DNA of 8,636 nucleotides from Chloroflexota bacterium (GTDB taxonomy: Bacteria; Chloroflexota; Dehalococcoidia; Tepidiformales; Tepidiformaceae), in NCBI GenBank assembly GCA_963169135.1, contig CAUJEQ010000211.1, forward strand, positions 1 to 8,636, in the 5' to 3' direction. The notes beneath the pieces were generated by a model. That model was not told the origin of the DNA. It worked only from the letters and a program-made list of their open reading frames with translations, and did no database searches. Shown here piece by piece: positions 1 to 6,149 of the stretch (the stretch's first letter is position 1; each line of letters begins with the position of its first letter). The position numbers were made by a program, and so were the translations under genes.

Positions 1-3000
1 GTCATCGGCTGGGCCGCCGAACGCCAGGCCGACATCCTCCTCTACGTCGGCGCGTTCATGCTCTCGATCGCGGCCATCATCTTCGTCGCCTACCAGGGTG
101 AAGAGCTCAGCGGCACCATCCGCTTTGCCGTGCTCACGGGCTACGCCGTGGGCTTTCTCGGGTTCGGACTGCTCCTCCATCGCTGGGAGCGCGTGAAGGA
201 AGCCGGGCCCGCGTTCCTCGCGCTCGGCGCGATCCTGGTGCCGCTGGACTTCGTCGCCCTGCGCACGCAGGTGCTCGGCCACGAACAACTCGCCAACGAT
301 GTCCTCTGGCTGATCGCATCCTCCAGCTGCGCGGCGCTCTACTTCGTCCTCGCGGTCCGGGGATACGGGCGCTTCTACTTCCTGCCCGCCATACCGGCCA
401 CGCTCATCGCGTGGGGGTCACTTGGCTCGGTGTTGAACCTCCCAGTCGAGTGGTTCGGCCCGTGGTACGCCGGGATTGCCGCGCCGGGCTACGTGACCGC
501 GGTCGCCCTCCGCGGGCGCTGGGGCCCGGCGAAGTGGCTGCTGGGTCTCGCGGTGGTCATCGGAGGCGCCGCACTCGGCTGGACCCATGTGGTTTCCGCC
601 GCCAGCGGCGACCACCACGCGGCCGTGCCCGTCGCTTACGCCCTCGGTGCCGCCGCGGTGGCCACCGGCCTGCGCTGGCGGCGCGATGTCGCGGCATTCT
701 CGGTCCTTCCAATGCTCGCCGGGCTGGCGGCCGGCACCGCGTGGTGGGCTGCCTTCGGGCTCTCCTACGAATGGCAACCTGTCTTCGTCGCCCTCACCGG
801 TGCCGGGTACCTGGTGGTCGCGCACTTCCAGCCCGAGGAGCGGGCGCGGGGGTGGGCCGGGATCGCCACCGGGTTCGCGGCCATGGCGCTCCTGGCAGCC
901 CACGTTGCCGTGACCGGCGGGGACACCGGCCACGCCGCGCTCCCGGCTACCTACGCCGTCGTATTCGCGGCCACGGCCGGCGCCTTTGGCCGCTGGGGAT
1001 GGGGCGCCGCCGGAGCCGCCTTGCCACCACTCGGCGCGATGACGCTCCTGACCGCGGCCTGGGCATCGGGAGCGGCCGGCACGGAGTGGTATGGCGCCTT
1101 CGCCGTCCTTGCGGCCTTCGGCTACCTCGCCCTCGCCGTCTTCGACCGCCCGGAGCGAACCCTCAACTGGCAGACCGCCGCTGCGTTCACCGCTGCCCTC
1201 GGGCCGCCCCTGGCCCACATTGCCGTTGCCGCCAACGACGACCCGCAGCGCTGGGCGCTTCCGGCCACCCACGGCCTGGTGCTCCTGGGCGCGGTGGCGG
1301 CGTTCGCCCGCTGGCGTTGGTCCTGGCGGGTGGCGCCGGCTGCCATCCCCGCGGCTGCCGCCCTCACCGCCCTGACAGCCTTGTGGGCCCAGTGGGACCT
1401 TCAGCCCGAGTGGTATGCAGCGTTCGCCGCGGCCGCTGGCCTGGGCTACCTCGTCCTCGCCCACCTCGACGATCAGCGGCTGGCTCGTAACTGGGGCGGG
1501 TGCGCGTTCAGCTTCGGGGCTCTTGCGGTGGCCGGCGCACACGTCGCCATCCTCGAACCCGATGCCGGGCGACTGGCGCTTCCGCTCGCCTACGGGCTGG
1601 TGCTCCTGGGCGTGGCCGCGGCCGTCGCGCGCTGGCGCTGGCTCGAAGCCGCGGCCCTGCTCCCGCCGGCCGCCGCCATGACCGCCCTGACTGCCTCGTG
1701 GTGGCGGTGGGACCTCCAGCCCGAGTGGTATGCCTCCTTCGCGGCAGCCGCGGGCATCGGTTACCTGGTCCTCGCCCGCTTCGACTTCGCCGCACGGCGC
1801 GGGTACTGGTGGGGCGGGAGCGTCCTGGTGGCCAGCACAGCGCTTGCGATGGCCCATGTGGCCGTCACGGTCAGGCTGGAGCCCGATCACCTCGCCCTGC
1901 CCGTCCCGTACGCCATCCTCACTGGCGGCGCGGCGGCGGCCTTCGCCGTCTGGCGGTTCCGCTGGCGTGTGGCCCCCGGGGTCCTTCCGGCCCTGGCGGC
2001 CATGACGGCCATCACCGGCGCCTGGGCGCAGTGGGACATCCAGTTCGCCTGGTACGGCGCGATCGCCGTCATCGCTACCTTCGGTTACATCGCCTGGGCG
2101 CTCAGCGACGAGCAGCGCTGGGCGCGCCCCTGGCTCGTGTTCGCCGCGGCAGCAGGCGGCGCCGGCGTCGTCTTCACCCAGGCCGCTCAGTTCGCCGATG
2201 CCGACCCGGCCCCGGCGCGCTGGGCGCTGCCGGTGGTCTATGGTCAGGCGCTCGTCGCGGCCTCCTTCGCGGCCGGCTGGTGGCGCTGGGCGTGCCGCGA
2301 AGCGGTCGCCCTCGTTCCTCCGCTTGCCGCCGCTTTCGGCGCCTCGCTGCTCTGGGTCACTGTCGACATGCGGCCCGAGTGGCTGACTGCGTGGGCCGCC
2401 GCCGCTGCCGCCGGGTACCTCGTCCCCGCGCTCCTCGATGCGCGCTTCCGAAGGAGCTGGCAGGCCGCCTCGGTGTTCTTCGGCGTGGGCGTCCTGGTCA
2501 TCGCGCACGCACTCGCCGCGGCCGAGGACCCGGTCCGCTGGCAGCTTCCGGCGAGCTACGCCATCCTCCTGGCCGCCTGGACCGTGCTCGCCGCACGGCT
2601 TCGCGATAGCAGCGCGCTCGCCCCACCCATCCTCGCAGCCATGCTCGGGGCCACCGCACTCTGGGCGGCCGGGGTCGATCAGCAGTGGTGGCCGTACCCG
2701 GCGCTCGGCGTGGCCGCGCTCATCATGGCGACCGCCCGCTGGTGGCAGCCGAACCCCGTCTTCGGGATGGCCGGCTGGGGATATGCCGTCGCACTGGCCG
2801 TAGTCCCCGCCATCGCCGTCCTCCCGGTCGACTACACGCACCACGCGCACGGCATCACGGTCCAGCTGGCCGCTGCGGCCCTCCTGGGCATCGCGGCACT
2901 CGCCTCCCGGGGCAGGATCTTCGCACTCTTCGTTGACAGCCCCACCGCGCGGGCAAAGTCCGCCGAGTGGACGATGCTCACGCAGGCAGCATTCGCGTTC

Positions 3001-4224
3001 CTCTTCGGCGCGGGCGCCTCGCTCAACGGTGTCCTCGCACTGGCCGGCGGCGACCGTGCGTGGGTGTTCGCCCTGCTCGGGATGGCTGGCTGGGTGCTGA
3101 CCGCCACGCGCTGGCGCGGAGTGGCCGGCATGTGGACGTTCGCACCGGTCGGGTTGGCAGGCGCATCCATCAGCTCGCTCGTCGCATCCGAGGCGGGAAC
3201 GGAGGCGTACGGGACCGTCACCGCCGTGCTCGCTCTCGCCACAATCGGGCCGGTGGTCGCCTACGCCGGGGCCCGCCGCTGGACGCTTCTCGGCATCGCG
3301 AACTCCTTCCTCTTCCTCGCCATGTGGGCGGGCTGGCGCTGGCAGGACTTGGACACCGCCTACCTCCCACTGGCGTTCGCCGCCGTGGCCACGTTCGAAT
3401 GGTCGGCACTCCTGGCGCTCCGCCGCTACGAGCCGGCGCCCTCCGAAAGCAACATGGTGATCGGCTACATCTCCTGGGCGCCCTGGCTGCTCTCGGCAAC
3501 AGCCTCCGGCATCCTCCTCTCCCGCGAGCAGGCGCGCCTCGAACCCGGCGCCTCGCTGGTCACCACCGAGGAGTGGAGCCTCGCCGCGACCGTGCTCGGC
3601 CTCGCCTCCGCGGCGGTCACCGCCGAGGGCCTCCGCCTCAAGCGGCGCTGGATCTGGATCGGCGGGAGCGCGGGGCTGCTTGCCGCGCTGTTGATGGCGA
3701 TCGCCACCCGCCAGCCAGAAAACGTCCAGGCGTTCACCGCCCCGGCCGGCATCTACCTCATCGCTATCGCCCTCACGTTCCGCCGAACCGCGCCATTCAT
3801 CGGCGAACACATGCACCTCCACGAAGCCGCGATGGTGCTTGGCGCGCTCCTCCTCGTGCTCCCGCCAGCCGAGCAAAGCTTCGAACCGGGCGGAGGCAAG
3901 TTCGGCCTCGAACTCATCGGTATCGGCCTCGGCCTGCTTGCCGTTGGACTGCTCCTCCACGGCCGCTGGCTCGTGGCTGCGGCAATCCTCACCCTGACCG
4001 CGACCTCCGTACGGATGGTCACCGGTGGGCTGTTCACGACGCCCTACTGGTTACTCCTGGGTATCGGCGGCACCGCGCTCATCGGCTTTGGCCTGCTGGT
4101 CCTGCTCGAACGGGAGCGCTGGGATCGCTTCCGCCATGGTGTTGCGCGCTGGTGGGTGGCGGTTGAAGAGGGGCCCGTCGAGCCGCTGGGCGGGCCTCGC
4201 CCAAGCCAGGGGCAGCACCCGTAG
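1..4224 (+). CDS. Giant multi-pass membrane protein with tandem modules (5'-partial)
   Basis: The frame is open from the first base, so at least 19 codons lie before the first visible ATG at 58 and the true start is outside the window; 1407 residues are visible. Almost the whole protein is hydrophobic, with dozens of potential membrane helices. The first visible part (LLYVGAFMLSIAAIIFV, residues about 13-29) and the end (TPYWLLLGIGGTALIGFGLL followed by a basic RERWDRFRHG tail) resemble the ends of large DUF2157 / SCO7613-C-terminal-like membrane proteins of actinobacteria and Chloroflexota. This is a resemblance from memory, not a search. Residues about 150-894 are a tandem array of ~105-residue modules (see repeat feature). 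The region after about residue 960 is not clearly repetitive. No catalytic motif is seen and the function is unknown; a scaffold, envelope or transport-like role would be speculation. The gene ends 20 bp from a convergent gene. Confidence 0.85.
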   Translation, partial: VIGWAAERQADILLYVGAFMLSIAAIIFVAYQGEELSGTIRFAVLTGYAVGFLGFGLLLHRWERVKEAGPAFLALGAILVPLDFVALRTQVLGHEQLANDVLWLIASSSCAALYFVLAVRGYGRFYFLPAIPATLIAWGSLGSVLNLPVEWFGPWYAGIAAPGYVTAVALRGRWGPAKWLLGLAVVIGGAALGWTHVVSAASGDHHAAVPVAYALGAAAVATGLRWRRDVAAFSVLPMLAGLAAGTAWWAAFGLSYEWQPVFVALTGAGYLVVAHFQPEERARGWAGIATGFAAMALLAAHVAVTGGDTGHAALPATYAVVFAATAGAFGRWGWGAAGAALPPLGAMTLLTAAWASGAAGTEWYGAFAVLAAFGYLALAVFDRPERTLNWQTAAAFTAALGPPLAHIAVAANDDPQRWALPATHGLVLLGAVAAFARWRWSWRVAPAAIPAAAALTALTALWAQWDLQPEWYAAFAAAAGLGYLVLAHLDDQRLARNWGGCAFSFGALAVAGAHVAILEPDAGRLALPLAYGLVLLGVAAAVARWRWLEAAALLPPAAAMTALTASWWRWDLQPEWYASFAAAAGIGYLVLARFDFAARRGYWWGGSVLVASTALAMAHVAVTVRLEPDHLALPVPYAILTGGAAAAFAVWRFRWRVAPGVLPALAAMTAITGAWAQWDIQFAWYGAIAVIATFGYIAWALSDEQRWARPWLVFAAAAGGAGVVFTQAAQFADADPAPARWALPVVYGQALVAASFAAGWWRWACREAVALVPPLAAAFGASLLWVTVDMRPEWLTAWAAAAAAGYLVPALLDARFRRSWQAASVFFGVGVLVIAHALAAAEDPVRWQLPASYAILLAAWTVLAARLRDSSALAPPILAAMLGATALWAAGVDQQWWPYPALGVAALIMATARWWQPNPVFGMAGWGYAVALAVVPAIAVLPVDYTHHAHGITVQLAAAALLGIAALASRGRIFALFVDSPTARAKSAEWTMLTQAAFAFLFGAGASLNGVLALAGGDRAWVFALLGMAGWVLTATRWRGVAGMWTFAPVGLAGASISSLVASEAGTEAYGTVTAVLALATIGPVVAYAGARRWTLLGIANSFLFLAMWAGWRWQDLDTAYLPLAFAAVATFEWSALLALRRYEPAPSESNMVIGYISWAPWLLSATASGILLSREQARLEPGASLVTTEEWSLAATVLGLASAAVTAEGLRLKRRWIWIGGSAGLLAALLMAIATRQPENVQAFTAPAGIYLIAIALTFRRTAPFIGEHMHLHEAAMVLGALLLVLPPAEQSFEPGGGKFGLELIGIGLGLLAVGLLLHGRWLVAAAILTLTATSVRMVTGGLFTTPYWLLLGIGGTALIGFGLLVLLERERWDRFRHGVARWWVAVEEGPVEPLGGPRPSQGQHP
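448..2682 (+). repeat. Seven tandem ~105-codon modules inside the giant membrane protein gene
   Basis: Counting from the E/A-W dipeptide that opens each unit, units begin at 448, 769, 1084, 1408, 1723, 2047 and 2377, with a degenerate eighth at 2683. The periods are 107, 105, 108, 105, 108, 110 and 102 codons. A half unit can be traced before 448 (LPAIPATLIAW near 385-417). Shared landmarks in order are: EWYxxFAxxAGxGYLVLA; a helix ending in AHVA; a LPxxYxxxL helix (ALPATYAV, ALPLAYGL, ALPVPYAI); an arginine/tryptophan patch such as ARWRW; and LPPxAAMTALTAxW followed by WDxQP. Each module holds about four hydrophobic stretches. Units starting at 1084, 1408 and 1723 are the most alike and also share DNA runs, for example TGGTGCTCCTGGGCG near 1277 and 1601, which suggests more recent duplication there. 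Confidence 0.88.
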
Positions 4225-4263
4225 ACCGGCGGCCGCGGCGGCCGTCAGTCGGCCACGGCCGCC
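4225..4263. other. GC-rich inverted repeat between convergent genes (possible weak bidirectional terminator)
   Basis: GGCGGCCG occurs twice in direct orientation (4228-4235 and 4237-4244), and its inverse complement CGGCCGCC lies at 4256-4263. A smaller nested stem, GGCCG-TCAGT-CGGCC, spans 4240-4254. It covers the stop codon of the minus-strand gene and the gap after the plus-strand gene. There is no T-run on either side, so it does not meet the usual intrinsic terminator pattern. In such GC-rich DNA a stem of this kind can also arise by chance. Confidence 0.3.
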
Positions 4264-4556
4264 TGGCGCAGCACGTCTTCGTCGTACCAGATCGCCTCGA
4301 GCGCGGCCTGCCACGTCCACCCCTGGGTCAGCAGCCGCTCCGTCAGCATCAGCTGCGTGCTCGTCTCGTTCGTGAGCGTCGCCAGCAGGTCGGAAAGCAG
4401 GTCCGAGCCTTCCGGGCCCAGCAGGTCGTTGAGCTGCACTTCGCGCTTCTGGCCGATGGCGCGGTATGCCAGCGTCGCGATCGCCATCCGCCGCGTTTCC
4501 AGGTCGCGCGGGAGTGCCCGGGGTTCGAGGGGTGCCGTGCCGTTGCTTTCGAGCAT
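4245..4556 (-). CDS. Small predicted helical protein, function unknown
   Basis: I do not recognise this family. From ATG at 4556 it encodes 103 residues that look soluble and mainly helical: no signal peptide, no membrane segment and no cysteine. It is rich in Leu, Glu and Thr, and its C-terminal half (LTERLLTQGWTWQAALEAIWY, ending DEDVLRQAAVAD) resembles a helical bundle. Codons from 4556 onward have strong G/C bias in the third position, supporting real coding. The frame stays open upstream to ATG 4640 and ATG 4706, but codons there lose the bias and the longest version would overlap clpS, so 4556 is preferred. No good Shine-Dalgarno is present, only a G-rich stretch 2-3 nt before the ATG. 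The gene is divergent from clpS (131 bp between starts) and convergent with the giant membrane protein gene. Confidence 0.7.
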   Translation of the reverse strand: MLESNGTAPLEPRALPRDLETRRMAIATLAYRAIGQKREVQLNDLLGPEGSDLLSDLLATLTNETSTQLMLTERLLTQGWTWQAALEAIWYDEDVLRQAAVAD

Positions 4557-4652
4557 CGCCCCATACGCTCGCCAAAAGGTGGACCGTATGATCTTTCCGA
4601 CCGGCACGTTCGTCTCTCGGGGGAAACCCCAACTTCGCATGAAGCCGCAGGA

Positions 4653-4687
4653 CTGAGCATTCAACTGGTCCGGGCTATCCTGTCCCC
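4653..4687 (+). promoter_or_regulatory. Leaderless-type promoter of clpS
   Basis: A -10-like TATCCT at 4676-4681 is followed by only six bases (GTCCCC) before the clpS ATG at 4688. Seventeen bases upstream of the -10 is CTGAGC (4653-4658), a weak match to TTGACA (3/6). There is no purine-rich Shine-Dalgarno. This geometry would put the transcription start at or next to the A of ATG, as in leaderless mRNAs. It is inferred from spacing only. Confidence 0.55.
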
Positions 4688-4984
4688 ATGAGCGCCGCGC
4701 CCACATCTCTGCCCGGCACCGGGGTCGATGAAGAGACCCTTCGGCGCCTCATTCCGCCGTACCGCGTCATCCTCCACAACGACGACCACAACAGCATGGA
4801 CCACGTCATCCTCACCCTGCTCCGCTGCGTCCCGGCGCTCGCCCCGGAGGATGCCGAGCAGATCATGTGGACGGCCCACACCCACGGCCAGGCCACCGTG
4901 ATCGAGTGCCCGAAGGAGACGGCCGAGCACTACCGCAACTGCCTCGAATCGGCAGGCCTCACTGCCACTATCGAACCAGCCTGA
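4688..4984 (+). CDS. clpS: ATP-dependent Clp protease adaptor ClpS
   Basis: ClpS binds proteins with N-degron residues (Leu, Phe, Trp, Tyr in the classical N-end rule) and delivers them to the N-domain of ClpA/ClpC for degradation by ClpP in the cytoplasm. The 98-residue length is normal for the family. After a short flexible N-terminus, the core begins at PYRVILHNDDHNSM (residues 24-37). The NDD signature (N31, D32, D33), M37, V40, and the IMWTAHTHG segment with M60 and H64 correspond to the substrate-pocket residues of E. coli ClpS (N34, D35, D36, M40, V43, M62, H66), with one extra residue between the two blocks. The full ClpS fold runs to about residue 96. The ATG at 4688 is chosen because it is preceded by a -10 box at leaderless spacing. 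No clpA, clpC or clpP gene is adjacent. A 74-bp gap with a heptamer repeat separates it from the next gene. Confidence 0.96.
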   Translation: MSAAPTSLPGTGVDEETLRRLIPPYRVILHNDDHNSMDHVILTLLRCVPALAPEDAEQIMWTAHTHGQATVIECPKETAEHYRNCLESAGLTATIEPA

Positions 4985-4996
4985 TCTTTTCGCTTC

Positions 4997-5031
4997 TTTC
5001 CTCTTTCCTCTTTCCTCTTTCCTCTTTCCTC
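4997..5031 (+). repeat. Five perfect tandem copies of the heptamer TTTCCTC
   Basis: Five identical 7-bp units lie back to back between clpS and the LysM gene, in a nearly pure pyrimidine tract that begins around 4985. The complementary strand reads GAGGAAA repeated. It is noncoding and starts 13 bp after the clpS stop. Its bases differ sharply from the GC-rich surroundings. Copy number could change by slippage, which would alter the spacing upstream of the next gene without touching an ORF. Confidence 0.95.
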
Positions 5032-5037
5032 TCGACA

Positions 5038-5056
5038 GTTACCCTTGCGGGTATAC
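5038..5056 (+). promoter_or_regulatory. Small stem-loop just upstream of the LysM gene start
   Basis: TACCC (5040-5044) and GGGTA (5049-5053) pair around a TTGC loop; allowing one bulged base, G38-T39 pair with A55-C56 (5038-5056). The ATG at 5059 follows two bases later. The only Shine-Dalgarno-like bases (GCGGG) lie in the loop edge and 3' arm, so folding could hide them. The stem is short and may have no function. Confidence 0.3.
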
Positions 5057-5058
5057 GC

Positions 5059-5601
5059 ATGGCCGAACCGAACTGCCACTACTGCAACCGCCCCGCCGAA
5101 GCTGAGTGCCCCACCTGTGGCCGGCTCTATTGCTCCGAGCACGGCGACGACGTGTGCCTGCGCTGCATGTCCCCCGAATCGGCCACGCCGAGCGCGCTCG
5201 TCTATCGCGGCTCGGTGCTGACGCTGGTCATCGCCTCGCTCGTGGCCCTCTTCCTCGTCCTCCGACCACCCGAAAAGGAAACCGACAACGGCGTGGTGCG
5301 TACCGTCCCCACCAGCACCGCCGCCGTGAGCGCAACGGCCACGCCCACCCCGCCGGTTACCCGCACCGCCTCTGCAACCACCACGGCCGCCGCCTCGCCG
5401 GACGCATCTCCATCGCCGGCCAGCTCGCCTACCGCCGCCGCCACCCCAACCCCCGGCGCCAGGACCTACGTCGTCCAGTCCGGCGACACGCTCTCTTCCA
5501 TCGCCGCTGAAAACGGCACCACAGTCGATGAAATCGTCGCCCTGAACCCGGGCCTCGAACCGAACACGCTCCAGGTCGGCGCGGAGATCCTGCTCCCGTG
5601 A
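5059..5601 (+). CDS. Zinc-finger / transmembrane / LysM-domain protein
   Basis: The protein has 180 residues in three parts. Residues 6-36 carry paired metal ligands, C6xxC9, C17xxC20, C25xxH28 and C33xxC36, an arrangement like B-box-type cross-brace zinc fingers that could bind two zinc ions. One membrane helix follows at about 51-68 (GSVLTLVIASLVALFLVL). Then comes a low-complexity Thr/Ala/Pro/Ser linker (about 81-133) and a C-terminal LysM domain (136-180: TYVVQSGDTLSSIA, then NPGLEPNTLQVGAEILLP). LysM domains usually bind GlcNAc-containing polymers such as peptidoglycan. The expected topology is zinc finger in the cytoplasm and LysM outside; this is inference. The frame extends upstream to 4867, overlapping clpS, but that part shows no protein-like character and includes the translated heptamer repeat, so ATG 5059 is chosen. 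Its stop overlaps the GTG start of the next gene (GTGA). Confidence 0.88.
   Translation: MAEPNCHYCNRPAEAECPTCGRLYCSEHGDDVCLRCMSPESATPSALVYRGSVLTLVIASLVALFLVLRPPEKETDNGVVRTVPTSTAAVSATATPTPPVTRTASATTTAAASPDASPSPASSPTAAATPTPGARTYVVQSGDTLSSIAAENGTTVDEIVALNPGLEPNTLQVGAEILLP
5583..5601 (+). promoter_or_regulatory. GTGA stop-start overlap with internal Shine-Dalgarno
   Basis: The start codon GTG (5598-5600) of the downstream gene shares bases with the TGA stop (5599-5601) of the LysM gene. GGAGA at 5583-5587, inside the LysM gene, sits about 10 nt before the GTG and can serve as its ribosome binding site. This decides the downstream start and implies translational coupling. Confidence 0.75.
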
Positions 5602-6125
5602 GCTGGCAGGACGACCCGGAGCTGCAGAAGCAGATGCGGGCGCGCTCCGTCCGCGGGAAGCTCCTGCGATCGGCAGTCATCTGGGGGCCACTGTTCCTCA
5701 TCACGCTTGCGGGGACGCTCTTCTACACGGCCGACATCCTCTTCATGGATCGCGAGTACGGCGGCACCTGGGTACTGGTGACCATCGTCGGCATCCTCGC
5801 CGTGCTCTTCGGCTTCCAGGCTGTCCAGTCGGTCCTCGACTTCTTCGACAAGCCCCGTACCGAAAGCGGCTACGTTACCCGGCGCTGGGCCCGCAGCGAC
5901 TCGCTGGTGGTCCGCTCTCACTACATGCGCCTGGAACGGAAGATCCTCCGTGGCGACGCCTACCTCCTCGCCGGCATCAAGGAAGGCGACTACGTGGAGG
6001 CGACGTTCTATCCCCACTCGGCCGTCCTCGTCTGGGTCGACAGGGCCGAACCACCCACAGCTGGAGAGGGCGGCGCGCCATCCGAGGCCCCGCAGTGGGA
6101 CGGCCCGATCCAGCGCAACCGCTGA
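5598..6125 (+). CDS. Two-transmembrane protein with C-terminal soluble domain, function unknown
   Basis: The protein has 175 residues. A charged, basic N-terminus (residues 1-25) precedes two membrane helices, about 26-48 (VIWGPLFLITLAGTLFY) and 57-80 (TWVLVTIVGILAVLFGF). A soluble domain follows at about 88-150, in which alternating hydrophobic residues and phrases such as VVRSHYMRLERKIL, LLAGIKEGDYVEATFYPHSA suggest a small beta-barrel-like fold. The last 25 residues are polar and probably disordered. With the basic N-terminus inside, both ends would be cytoplasmic. I do not recognise a named family; proteins with a similar 'GDxVxxxFYPxS' stretch after two helices exist as hypothetical proteins in Chloroflexota, from memory. 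The GTGA overlap with the zinc-finger/LysM gene suggests the two products are made together and may work at the same membrane site. Confidence 0.85.
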   Translation: MSWQDDPELQKQMRARSVRGKLLRSAVIWGPLFLITLAGTLFYTADILFMDREYGGTWVLVTIVGILAVLFGFQAVQSVLDFFDKPRTESGYVTRRWARSDSLVVRSHYMRLERKILRGDAYLLAGIKEGDYVEATFYPHSAVLVWVDRAEPPTAGEGGAPSEAPQWDGPIQRNR

Positions 6126-6136
6126 CCATTCTCGCG

Positions 6137-6149
6137 TACAATCCCGCGC
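6137..6149 (+). promoter_or_regulatory. -10 box at leaderless spacing before radC
   Basis: TACAAT (6137-6142, five of six bases of the TATAAT consensus) is followed by seven bases and then the radC ATG at 6150. No Shine-Dalgarno and no convincing -35 hexamer are visible. The box lies in the 24-bp gap after the preceding stop codon, so radC can probably be transcribed on its own as a leaderless message. Confidence 0.55.

Noticed and set aside
418..3960. A 1180-codon open frame on the minus strand opposite the giant membrane protein gene
   Set aside because: Its translation is rich in Gly, Glu, Arg and Asp with no domain, and it is the expected by-product of high GC and strongly biased codons on the plus strand. 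The plus-strand protein has clear membrane and repeat structure.
411..4166. Plus-strand open frames at 411-1490, 1500-2609 and 2967-4166
   Set aside because: They are Arg/Pro/Gly-rich shadows in the second or third frame of the membrane protein gene.
4557..4706. Longer versions of the minus-strand helical protein starting at 4640 or 4706
   Set aside because: Third-position G/C bias is lost upstream of 4556, and the 4706 start would run into the clpS gene and its promoter. The 4640 start cannot be fully excluded.
4953..4990. Possible terminator at the end of clpS (CAGGC...GCCTG followed by ATCTTTT)
   Set aside because: The stem is only five pairs with a 21-base loop and the T-run is short, so it does not make a credible intrinsic terminator.
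4867..5058. Upstream extension of the zinc-finger/LysM frame to ATG 4867
   Set aside because: It overlaps clpS in another frame and would translate the heptamer repeat into a run of Leu/Ser/Phe. The zinc-finger begins immediately after ATG 5059, and coding-type codon use starts there.
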